DNA of 64,000 bases, taken from contig NZ_KE384300.1 in the NCBI RefSeq assembly GCF_000425065.1, positions 472,559 through 536,558 of the forward strand. Direction: 5' to 3'. Below are positions 12,498 to 19,683 of this stretch, piece by piece; position 1 is the first letter of the stretch, and each line of letters begins with the position of its first letter. The notes under the pieces were generated by a model. It ran no database searches, had not been told where the DNA came from, and saw only the letters and a program-made list of their open reading frames with translations. The DNA is from Actinomadura rifamycini DSM 43936 (GTDB lineage Bacteria > Actinomycetota > Actinomycetes > Streptosporangiales > Streptosporangiaceae). Position numbers and translations under genes: made by a program.

Positions 12498-13474
12498 GCG
12501 ACCGGCTGTGGACCTCGATCGGCCCGCTGGGCCTGGCCAACCCCGTCCTGACCGCCTCCGGGTGCGGCGGCACCGGACGCGAGCTGGCCCAGTTCTTCGA
12601 ACTCTCCCGCCTCGGGGCGTTCGTCACGACATCGGTGATGCCGCAAGCGCGCGCGGGACGACCCACGCCGCGTGTGGCCGAGACCCCGAGCGGGCTCCTC
12701 ACGGCCATGGGCCTCCCCGGCCCCGGCATCGAGACCTTTCTCGAACACGACCTGCCGTGGCTCATCGAGCAGGACGTCCGCACGATCGTGTCCGTCGCGG
12801 GCAACAGCGTCGAGGAGTACGGCGACCTGTCCCGGCGGCTGCGCGGCGTGCCCGGCGTCGCCGCCCTCGAGGTCAACCTCGCCGCCCCGAACGCGGGCGA
12901 CCGCGGCGGGACCTTCGGCCGGCACCCGGCGGCCGCCGCCGCCGTCGTCCGCGCCGTCCGCGAGCACACCCGCTCCGGCGTCCCCGTGCTGGCCAAGCTC
13001 GCCCCGGACGCCACCGACATCGTCACGATCGCGCTGGCGTGCGTCGACGCGGGCGCGGACGGGCTCACCCTGATCAACACCATGGAGGGCATGGCGATCG
13101 ACCCGCACACGCTGCGGCCCGCCCTCACCGGCGTGTCCGGCGGGCTGTCGGGCCCGGCGATCCGCCCGGTCGCCGTCCGCTGCGTCTACCAGGTGCACGC
13201 CGCGCTGCCCCGCACCCCGATCGTCGGCGTCGGCGGCATCGCCACCGGCATGGACGCGCTGGAGTTCGTCCTCGCCGGGGCGTCGGCCGTCGCCGTCGGC
13301 ACCGCCCTGTTCCACGACCCCACGGCCGGCCCCCGCATCCTGCGCGAACTCGACGAGGCCCTCGCGGCCCGCGGGATCGGGAGCCTCGCCGACGCCGTCG
13401 GGCTGGCCCACCGGCCCGCCGGCTACGTGCCGCCGCAGGTGCGGCCCGACGAGCCCCAGAAGGAGAGAACGTGA
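12494..13474 (+). CDS. pyrD: Dihydroorotate dehydrogenase-like protein (class 1B) with altered active site
   Basis: 326-residue TIM-barrel FMN protein of the class 1B PyrD family, beside its electron partner pyrK. Much of the fold is conserved: SGC near 22-24, PRVAETPSG at 59-67, INTMEGMAID with GGLSGPAIRP, and GVGGI near 260. Three residues that family knowledge places around FMN/orotate differ: VTKS is VTTS (T46 for Lys), GMLN is GLLT (T70 for Asn), and N-x-SCPN is NLAAPN, putting A131 where the catalytic cysteine should be. It may be inactive, have another substrate, or be replaced by a class 2 enzyme elsewhere. GTG 12494 overlaps the preceding stop. Confidence 0.85.
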
Positions 13475-14184
13475 CCGCCGCCCCCATCGCCGTCGCGCTG
13501 GACGCGCCCGACCTCGAGACGGCCGCGCGCTGGGCCACCCTGGTCACGCCGCACGTCTCGACCGTCAAGGTCGGCCTGGAGCTGTACCTGCGGTACGGCC
13601 CGGACGTCGTCGCGAGCGTCCGGGGCGCCAGCCGCGTGCAGGTGTTCCTGGACCTCAAGCTCCACGACATCCCCGCCACCGTCCGGGGCGCGGCGCGCGC
13701 CGTCGCGCGGCTCAAGCCGTCCTTCCTCACCGTGCACGCCGCCGGCGGGCCCGCCATGATCCGCGAGGCCGTGGACGCCGCCCCCGCCACCAAGATCGCC
13801 GCGGTGACGGTGCTGACGTCCCTCGGGGACGCCGATCTCGCCCGGCTCGGCATCGAGGGCCCCGCCCCGGACGCCGTCCGCCGCCTGGCCGTCCTGGCCG
13901 TCGAGGCGGGCGCGCAGGCGCTGGTGTGCTCCCCGCAGGAGGCCGCCGCCGTCCGCGCCGAGGTCGGCCCGGGCATCACGCTCATCACCCCCGGCGTGCG
14001 CCCCGCGGGCGCCGACGTCCAGGACCAGGCCCGCGTCGCGACGCCCGAGCAGGCCCTCGCCGCGGGCGCCGACCTCCTCGTCGTCGGCCGCCCGATCACC
14101 GGCGCCCCGGACCCGGGCGCGGCCGCCGCCGCCCTCGCCGCCGCCCTCCGCCGCACCACCACCGAACCCCCCGCAACCCCCTGA
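13471..14184 (+). CDS. pyrF: Orotidine 5'-phosphate decarboxylase
   Basis: 237 residues, the compact bacterial (group 1) form. It decarboxylates OMP to UMP, the last step of the pathway. The catalytic charge network is visible as D61-x-K63-x-x-D66 (FLDLKLHDIPAT), with a further lysine at K33 (VKVGLELY). A late VVGRPIT phosphate-binding segment lies near 205. GTG 13471 overlaps the pyrD stop and follows AGGAG. It is the last gene of the operon. The C-terminus ends in a short Thr/Pro-rich tail. Confidence 0.96.
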   Translation: MTAAPIAVALDAPDLETAARWATLVTPHVSTVKVGLELYLRYGPDVVASVRGASRVQVFLDLKLHDIPATVRGAARAVARLKPSFLTVHAAGGPAMIREAVDAAPATKIAAVTVLTSLGDADLARLGIEGPAPDAVRRLAVLAVEAGAQALVCSPQEAAAVRAEVGPGITLITPGVRPAGADVQDQARVATPEQALAAGADLLVVGRPITGAPDPGAAAAALAAALRRTTTEPPATP

Positions 14185-14258
14185 CCCGCCACCCCGGCCC
14201 ACCCCGCCCCCGGCGACGCCACCGGCGTCTTACAGGCGGCTCCGAGCACCGGCGTGCC

Positions 14259-14500
14259 GGCGGCCTTGCGGACGCCCCGGCCGAGGGCACGCTCGTCCCG
14301 TCCGCCGTTTGCCGGCGGCCAGGCCCCCGCGTTCGGCGGCGGCGCCGGTGTCTCGATGACGGCCCGGGCCGACCGCGTGTCGGTGGCCTGACGGACGCCC
14401 CGGCAGCGGCGCGCTCGTTCGGTGCGCCGTTGCGGGCGGGCACGCTCCGTGTGCGGCGGTGCTGCCGGGGTCTCGATGATGGCTGGAGCGCCCGTTGGCT
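14259..14500. repeat. Imperfect ~120-bp tandem duplication downstream of pyrF
   Basis: Copy 1 (14259-14381) and copy 2 (14382 to about 14500) share GGACGCCCCGG near 14270 and 14393, and GTCTCGATGA at 14350 and 14470, with a period of 120-123 bp and scattered changes and indels. No protein is recognisable in either strand. It resembles decayed repeat DNA after an operon end. Confidence 0.55.
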
Positions 14501-15454
14501 GCTCTCGGTGGTCGACTGGACGGCCACCGTTGGCCGGGCTCGCCCGTGGCTCGGCTTGACTAGAGCGGGGTCATGGTGTGGGTCATGGAGGCCGCGTGTG
14601 GGTGAGATGTCTCATGTGTCGCGGTCTGGGGTGCAGGGCCGGAGATGTGCGGGTGTGACCCCGGGTGCGATGCACCGGGTCTGACGTGCGAAGATGTCGG
14701 GCGGACGGGGCCCGGAGCGGGTCGCGCGCGGAGCCGTGCGGCGCCTCGGCGAGGGGTGTCGGCGGGACGTCTTGACCAGGGGTAAGTCACGCGTCGGGTC
14801 ATGGCCGGCGGGTGCGCGGCTTTATGGGGCGGGGGAGGTCCGTATGGCGAGATTTGCTTTGCGAGCCGGATTTAGCATCGCGTGCAGTGGGCGCTCAGTT
14901 GGGCGGGCCGTGATCACCCATTGCGGTTATTGGCGGGCACGCGAATGCCGCCTCCCGGACTTCCGCAATGCGATACGCGGGGAAGGGCCGGGTGTTCACG
15001 AACGGGTCTCGCGGGAGCGTTTCCCGGACGGCGGAAGGCGTCCGGCTCGCCGGCCGGACCGTTCTCGCGCGGACGGGCGCGGAGGCGCGCCCGCGGGCGC
15101 GGGGCGGGGGAGCGGTGTCGGGCGGCGGGCCTCCGGTACGGGAATGATCTTGGCGGGCGGGTGTTGTCGAGGATGGCAGTTGCGCGACCGCCGCGACGTG
15201 CGGAACGGCGCGGCGTGACGAGCGTCACTCGGTCGGGACGCCCTGTGGGGAGGTTCACACGGGCCGTCGCGCGGGGGTTCCGGACGGTCGCCGGAACGGT
15301 CCGCCGGCGCGCCGCGGACCCCGCGGCGGAGGCCCGGAGCGTCCCGCCGAACGGTACCTTCTGCCGCAAACCGGGCTGGAATGGGGGGTTTTTCACGATC
15401 TTTCGAAAGTCCCAGCAAGGTGCAGGGGTCGACTTCCGGACCGTCCAAGTTGTG
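14501..15454. other. Gene-poor stretch between pyrF and mihF
   Basis: No convincing gene. A direct repeat GGGTCATGG occurs near 14568 and 14582, and GGTGC/GCACC dyads flank 14669-14671. A possible frame runs 14844-15218 behind GGGGGAGG and would encode 124 residues, but it is unlike any family I know and its composition is not protein-like beyond the first ~45 residues. The sequence around 14850-14970 is less GC-rich than its surroundings. Confidence 0.4.
14919..14970. other. Nested inverted repeat, possible structured RNA or operator
   Basis: CATTGCGG (14919-14926) is matched by CCGCAATG (14963-14970). Between them GGCGG and CCGCC form a second, inner stem. Together these would make a two-tier hairpin of about 52 nt, with no poly-T tail. 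It lies in the gene-poor region before mihF. Confidence 0.35.
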
Positions 15455-15525
15455 TACACTCCGTATTGAGGACACTCCGGGGAGTGATTTTCGTGAATTT
15501 GTGGTGGGCTAAACGGCACTTCACG

Positions 15526-15555
15526 TTGCCTTATGGGGCAACAACTCGCTAGTTT
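15526..15555 (+). promoter_or_regulatory. Candidate mihF promoter with an embedded palindrome
   Basis: TTGCCT (15526-15531) and TAGTTT (15550-15555) are spaced 18 bp and would start transcription ~40 nt before mihF. The -35 box lies in the dyad GTTGCC-N6-GGCAAC (15525-15542), followed by CGCTAGTT (15547-15554). The same three-part arrangement recurs on the minus strand at 31005-31033. A second possible -10, TACACT, lies at 15455. Confidence 0.45.
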
Positions 15556-15601
15556 CCCAACCCGTCCGACTCCGTCGAGTGGAAACCTGAGGTGACCCGG
15601 C

Positions 15602-15928
15602 GTGGCTCTTCCGCCCCTAACCCCCGAACAGCGCGCCGCAGCCCTGGAGAAGGCTGCCAAGGCCCGCAAGGAGCGGGCCGAGGTTAAGAACCGGCTCAAG
15701 CACGGGGGAACCTCGCTCGCCGAGGTTCTCAAGGAGGGTCAGTCCGACGACGTCATCGGGAAGATGAAGGTGTCGGCCCTCCTGGAATCGCTGCCCGGTG
15801 TGGGCAAGGTCCGTGCGAAGCAGATCATGGAGCGCCTGGGCATCGCCGAGTCCCGCCGCGTGCGGGGCCTCGGCGCCAACCAGCGCGCCTCCCTGGAGCG
15901 TGAGTTCGGCGGAAGTGCGAACCGCTGA
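15602..15928 (+). CDS. mihF: Actinobacterial integration host factor (mIHF/sIHF)
   Basis: 108 residues matching the actinobacteria-specific integration host factor, a nucleoid protein unrelated in sequence to E. coli IHF. The first half is a long basic helix (PPLTPEQRAAALEKAAKARK). The second half has the helix-two-turn-helix DNA-binding core with LLESLPGVGKVRAKQIMERL and the conserved end GLGANQRASLEREFG. It bends DNA and affects development in Streptomyces. GTG 15602 follows GAGGTGA. Its place before gmk-rpoZ is the conserved actinobacterial order. Confidence 0.96.
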   Translation: MALPPLTPEQRAAALEKAAKARKERAEVKNRLKHGGTSLAEVLKEGQSDDVIGKMKVSALLESLPGVGKVRAKQIMERLGIAESRRVRGLGANQRASLEREFGGSANR

Positions 15929-16079
15929 CGCGCGACTCACGGACGGGCGCGGCGGTCTGACCGCCGCGGCCGGCTCCGGGCTGCCCGGAAACGGGGCGCC
16001 GGGCACCGGGACGACCGGTGCCGGGCTCCCCGGCGGGCGCCCCGGCGCGGGCACCACCTCGTCCGACTCCGGCGCACCC

Positions 16080-16667
16080 ATGACTGCGCCGGAAGGCTCC
16101 CCCACGCACGAACCGCTCGCCCGTCGGCTGACGGTCCTCTCCGGGCCGTCGGGCGTCGGCAAGAGCACGGTCGTCGCCGAGATCCGGCGCTCACACCCCC
16201 GGGTGTGGCTGTCGGTCTCGGTGACCACCCGGGCCCCCCGCCCGGGCGAGACGCACGGCGTGCAGTACTTCTTCGTCGACGACGCCGGTTTCGACCGGCT
16301 CGTCGCCGAAGGGGAGCTCCTCGAATGGGCCGAGTTCGCCGGGAACCGCTACGGCACCCCCCGCAAGCCCGTCGAGGAGCGGCTCGCCCGCGGCGAGCCC
16401 GTCCTGCTGGAGATCGACCTGCAGGGCGCCCGGCAGGTGCGGGGCACCATGCCGCAGGCGCAGCTGGTGTTCCTCGCGCCGCCGTCCTGGGAGGAGCTGG
16501 TCCGCCGCCTCACCGGCCGCGGCACCGAGCCGCCCGAGGTGATCGAACGGCGCCTGGACGCCGCCCGCGTCGAGCTCGCCGCCGAGAAGGAGTTCGACGT
16601 CACGCTCGTCAACACGTCCGTCCGGGACGTGTGCTCCGAGCTGCTAGCCTTGATGGCTGTTCAATGA
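16080..16667 (+). CDS. gmk: Guanylate kinase
   Basis: 195 residues from ATG 16080. It phosphorylates GMP to GDP. The P-loop SGPSGVGKST is at 21-30, the GMP-binding segment SVTTRAPRPGE follows near residue 50, and the lid FLAPPSWEEL is near 139. The start is uncertain: no clear ribosome-binding site precedes ATG 16080. The frame is open back past the mihF stop through a Gly/Pro/Thr-rich stretch, so an upstream GTG near 15915 is possible. The stop overlaps an ATG in the rpoZ frame. Confidence 0.93.
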   Translation: MTAPEGSPTHEPLARRLTVLSGPSGVGKSTVVAEIRRSHPRVWLSVSVTTRAPRPGETHGVQYFFVDDAGFDRLVAEGELLEWAEFAGNRYGTPRKPVEERLARGEPVLLEIDLQGARQVRGTMPQAQLVFLAPPSWEELVRRLTGRGTEPPEVIERRLDAARVELAAEKEFDVTLVNTSVRDVCSELLALMAVQ

Positions 16668-16720
16668 CCGAAGTCCGCCCTCCGGCGGACACGGCCCGCA
16701 CCCTAGTGGAAGGCCACGGA

Positions 16721-16975
16721 GTGGCAGCCAGCAGCGAAGGCATCACCAACCCGTCGATCGACGAGCTCCTCGAGGTCGTCGACACCAAGTACGGCCTCGT
16801 GAGCATCGCGGCCAAGCGCGCCCGGCAGATCAACGCCTACTACGCCCAGCTCGGCGAGGGCCTGCTGGAGTACGTCGGGCCGCTCGTCGAGACCCAGGTG
16901 CAGGAGAAGCCCCTGTCCATCGCGCTCCGCGAGACGCGCGAGGGCCTCCTCAACGCCGAGCCCATCGAGGGCTGA
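16721..16975 (+). CDS. rpoZ: RNA polymerase omega subunit
   Basis: 84 residues. The sequence contains the conserved omega core (NPSIDELLE, KRARQINAYYAQLGEG, then VQEKPLSIALRE). Omega stabilises the beta' subunit in core polymerase. GTG 16721 follows GGAAGG at seven bases and gives the usual actinobacterial length. An in-frame ATG at 16664, overlapping the gmk stop, would add 19 residues. A strong hairpin follows the stop. Confidence 0.94.
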   Translation: MAASSEGITNPSIDELLEVVDTKYGLVSIAAKRARQINAYYAQLGEGLLEYVGPLVETQVQEKPLSIALRETREGLLNAEPIEG

Positions 16976-16983
16976 GACCACCC

Positions 16984-17014
16984 GGGCCGCCCGCCGGAAC
17001 CGGCGGCACGGCCC
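16984..17014 (+). terminator. Hairpin terminator after rpoZ
   Basis: GGGCC (16984-16988) and CCGCCGG (16991-16997) pair with CCGGCGG (17000-17006) and GGCCC (17010-17014), leaving a two-base loop. There is no T-run, as is common in GC-rich actinobacteria. Confidence 0.6.
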
Positions 17015-17078
17015 GAACGGACCGGGCGCCGCGCCTGGGGAGCGTGAGCCGGGCCGGTGAGCCGGGAGAGTGACAGCC

Positions 17079-18308
17079 ATGAGCACCGGTAAGCCCCGCG
17101 TCGTCCTCGGCGTCGGCGCGGGCATCGCCGCGTACAAGGTGTGCGAGCTGCTGCGGCGGCTCACCGAGTCGGGCCACGACGTGCGCGTCGTCCCCACGGC
17201 GGACGCGCTGCGCTTCGTCGGCGAGCCCACCTGGGCGGCGCTGTCGGGCCACCCGGTGTCCCCGAACGTCTGGGACGGCGTCTCCGAGGTCCCGCACGTC
17301 CGGCTCGGGCAGACCGCCGACCTCGTGTTCGTCGCGCCCGCCACCGCCGACCTACTCGCCCGCGCCGCGCACGGCCTGGCCGACGACCTGCTCACCAACA
17401 CCCTGCTCACCGCCCGCTGCCCGGTGGTGTTCGCGCCCGCGATGCACACCGAGATGTGGGAGCACCCCGCCACCCGCGACAACGTCGCGACGCTGCGGGC
17501 CCGCGGCGCGATCGTCGTCGAGCCCGCCTCCGGGCGGCTCACCGGCGCCGACACCGGCCCCGGGCGGCTGCCCGACCCCGCCGAGCTGTTCGAGGTCGCC
17601 CGCCGCGTCCTCGCGCGCGGCGACCGGGAGCGCGGCGACGCCGCGCGCGACCTCGCCGGACGGCACGTCGTGGTCTCCGCCGGCGGGACGCGCGAGGCGA
17701 TCGACCCCGTCCGGTTCATCGGCAACCGCTCGTCCGGCCTGCAGGGGTACGCGCTCGCCCGCACCGCCGTCGCGCGGGGCGCCCGCGTCACGGTCGTCGC
17801 CGCCAACGTCGCCCTGCCCGACCCGGCCGGCGCCCGCGTCGTGCCCGTCGGGTCCGCGGAGGAGATGCGCAAGGCCGTCCTGGAGGCCGCCGGGGACGCC
17901 GACGCGGTCGTGATGGCCGCGGCCGTGGCCGACTTCCGGCCCGCCGCCTACCAGGGGTCGAAGATCAAGAAGACGCCGGGCGGCGAGCCGGAGCCGATCG
18001 CGCTCGTCAAGAACCCCGACATCCTCGCCGAGCTCGGCGAGCGCCGCCGCCCCGGCCAGGTGATCGTCGGGTTCGCGGCCGAGACCGACGACGTCCTCGC
18101 CAACGGCCGGGCCAAGCTCGTCCGCAAGCGCAGCGACCTCCTCGTCGTCAACCAGGTCGGCGAGAACCTCGCGTTCGGGACGCCCGACAACGCGGCGGTG
18201 GTGCTCGACGCGGACGGCTCCAGCGTCGACGTGCCGCGCGGCGCGAAGGAGGAACTGGCCGACACCGTGTGGGATCTGGTCGCCGCCCGCCTGAAACCTC
18301 GATCCTGA
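17079..18308 (+). CDS. coaBC: Bifunctional phosphopantothenoylcysteine decarboxylase / phosphopantothenate-cysteine ligase
   Basis: 409 residues, full bifunctional length. The N-terminal CoaC half is an HFCD flavoprotein (GVGAGIAAYKVCELLRRL; active-site His in VPHVRLGQ near residue 73; PAMHTEMW substrate loop). The C-terminal CoaB half begins near residue 192 with VVSAGGTREAIDPVRFIGNRS and carries the KIKK lysines near 295. It makes 4'-phosphopantetheine for CoA. ATG 17079 was chosen for its spacing from GGGAG; GTG 17070 is the alternative. Confidence 0.96.
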   Translation: MSTGKPRVVLGVGAGIAAYKVCELLRRLTESGHDVRVVPTADALRFVGEPTWAALSGHPVSPNVWDGVSEVPHVRLGQTADLVFVAPATADLLARAAHGLADDLLTNTLLTARCPVVFAPAMHTEMWEHPATRDNVATLRARGAIVVEPASGRLTGADTGPGRLPDPAELFEVARRVLARGDRERGDAARDLAGRHVVVSAGGTREAIDPVRFIGNRSSGLQGYALARTAVARGARVTVVAANVALPDPAGARVVPVGSAEEMRKAVLEAAGDADAVVMAAAVADFRPAAYQGSKIKKTPGGEPEPIALVKNPDILAELGERRRPGQVIVGFAAETDDVLANGRAKLVRKRSDLLVVNQVGENLAFGTPDNAAVVLDADGSSVDVPRGAKEELADTVWDLVAARLKPRS

Positions 18309-18310
18309 TC

Positions 18311-18359
18311 GGTCCCGCTAGACTGCTGGGACCCTCGGGTCGCCCGGGCGAGGCGACCC
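18311..18359 (+). promoter_or_regulatory. Two hairpins and a possible promoter before metK
   Basis: GGTCCC (18311-18316) pairs with GGGACC (18328-18333), and GGGTCGCC (18337-18344) with GGCGACCC (18352-18359). A TAGACT -10-like box sits at 18319. The second hairpin could terminate coaBC transcripts or act in the metK leader. I see no SAM riboswitch core. Confidence 0.4.
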
Positions 18360-18425
18360 CCGCCGAACCGAAGAACCATCCGTCCTGCGACGTCAGTCAG
18401 CAGCCGCTGCAAGGAGTTCACGTAC

Positions 18426-19631
18426 GTGTCTCGCCGCCTGTTCACCTCCGAGTCCGTCACCGAAGGACACCCGGACAAGATCGCGGACCAGATCAGTGAC
18501 GCGATCCTCGACTCGATGCTCAAGGACGACCCGACGAGCCGGGTCGCCGTCGAGACCATGATCACGACCGGCCAGGTGCACGTGGCCGGCGAGGTCACCA
18601 CCGAGACCTACGTGGACATCCCGAGCATCATCCGGGAGAAGATCCTCGAGATCGGCTACGACTCGTCCAAGAAGGGCTTCGACGGCCACTCCTGCGGCGT
18701 GTCGGTGTCCATCGGCGCCCAGTCGCCCGACATCGCGCAGGGCGTCGACGACGCCTACGAGACCCGCTCGGGCGACGACCGCGACAAGCGCGGCGACGAG
18801 CTGGACCGGCAGGGCGCGGGCGACCAGGGCCTGATGTTCGGCTACGCCACCAACGAGACCCCCGAGCTGATGCCGCTGCCGATCACGCTGGCGCACCGGC
18901 TCGCGCAGCGGCTGTCGGCCGTCCGCAAGGAGGGCACCGTCCCCTACCTGCGCCCGGACGGCAAGACGCAGGTCACCATCGAGTACGACGGCGACCGCGG
19001 GGTCCGCCTCGACACCGTCGTCGTGTCGTCGCAGCACGCCCCCGACATCGACCTCAAGGAGCTCCTGACGCCCGACGTCAAGGAGCACGTGGTCGACCCG
19101 GTGCTGGCCGCGTTCGAGCTCGACACCGAGGGCTACCGGCTGCTGGTGAACCCGACCGGCCGCTTCGAGATCGGCGGCCCGATGGGCGACGCGGGCCTCA
19201 CCGGCCGCAAGATCATCGTGGACACCTACGGCGGCATGGCCCGCCACGGCGGCGGCGCCTTCTCCGGCAAGGACCCGTCCAAGGTCGACCGCTCCGCCGC
19301 GTACGCGATGCGCTGGGTCGCCAAGAACATCGTGGCCGCCGGGCTCGCCGACCGCGCCGAGGTCCAGGTCGCCTACGCGATCGGCAAGGCGCACCCCGTC
19401 GGCGTGTTCGTCGAGACCTTCGGCACCGAGAAGGTCGACCCGGAGAAGATCGAGAAGGCCGTCGACGAGGTCTTCGACCTGCGTCCCGGCGCGATCGTCC
19501 GCGACCTCGACCTGCTCCGCCCGATCTACTCCCAGACGGCCGCCTACGGCCACTTCGGCCGTTCCGAGCCCGACTTCTCCTGGGAGTCCACGGACCGCGC
19601 GAAGGCGCTGGCCGCCGCCGCCGGACTCTGA
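18426..19631 (+). CDS. metK: S-adenosylmethionine synthetase
   Basis: 401 residues, normal length. It makes SAM from methionine and ATP. The N-terminal SVTEGHPDK with H15, the hexapeptide-type GAGDQGLMFGYA near 135-146, and the GGGAFSGKDPSKVDRSAAY phosphate loop near 275 are intact. GTG 18426 follows AAGGAG. It precedes priA in the conserved order, though here a minus-strand membrane gene intervenes. A strong bidirectional terminator follows. Confidence 0.97.
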   Translation: MSRRLFTSESVTEGHPDKIADQISDAILDSMLKDDPTSRVAVETMITTGQVHVAGEVTTETYVDIPSIIREKILEIGYDSSKKGFDGHSCGVSVSIGAQSPDIAQGVDDAYETRSGDDRDKRGDELDRQGAGDQGLMFGYATNETPELMPLPITLAHRLAQRLSAVRKEGTVPYLRPDGKTQVTIEYDGDRGVRLDTVVVSSQHAPDIDLKELLTPDVKEHVVDPVLAAFELDTEGYRLLVNPTGRFEIGGPMGDAGLTGRKIIVDTYGGMARHGGGAFSGKDPSKVDRSAAYAMRWVAKNIVAAGLADRAEVQVAYAIGKAHPVGVFVETFGTEKVDPEKIEKAVDEVFDLRPGAIVRDLDLLRPIYSQTAAYGHFGRSEPDFSWESTDRAKALAAAAGL

Positions 19632-19642
19632 CGGACGCACCC

Positions 19643-19671
19643 GGCCCCGGACGCACCGCGCGTCCGGGGCC
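19643..19671. terminator. Bidirectional terminator between metK and the convergent membrane gene
   Basis: A perfect 12-bp stem, GGCCCCGGACGC (19643-19654) with GCGTCCGGGGCC (19660-19671), and a five-base loop. It lies between two convergent genes, so it can serve both. Confidence 0.8.
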
Positions 19672-19683
19672 TTCGGCGCGCCC

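Noticed and set aside
14844..15218. 124-codon frame behind GGGGGAGG
   Set aside because: The ribosome-binding site is tempting, but the product turns to Arg/Gly-rich low-complexity sequence and resembles no family; it overlaps the inverted repeat.
18309..18425. SAM riboswitch before metK
   Set aside because: Hairpins are present, but none of the conserved SAM-I, SAM-II or SAM-IV core segments can be seen.
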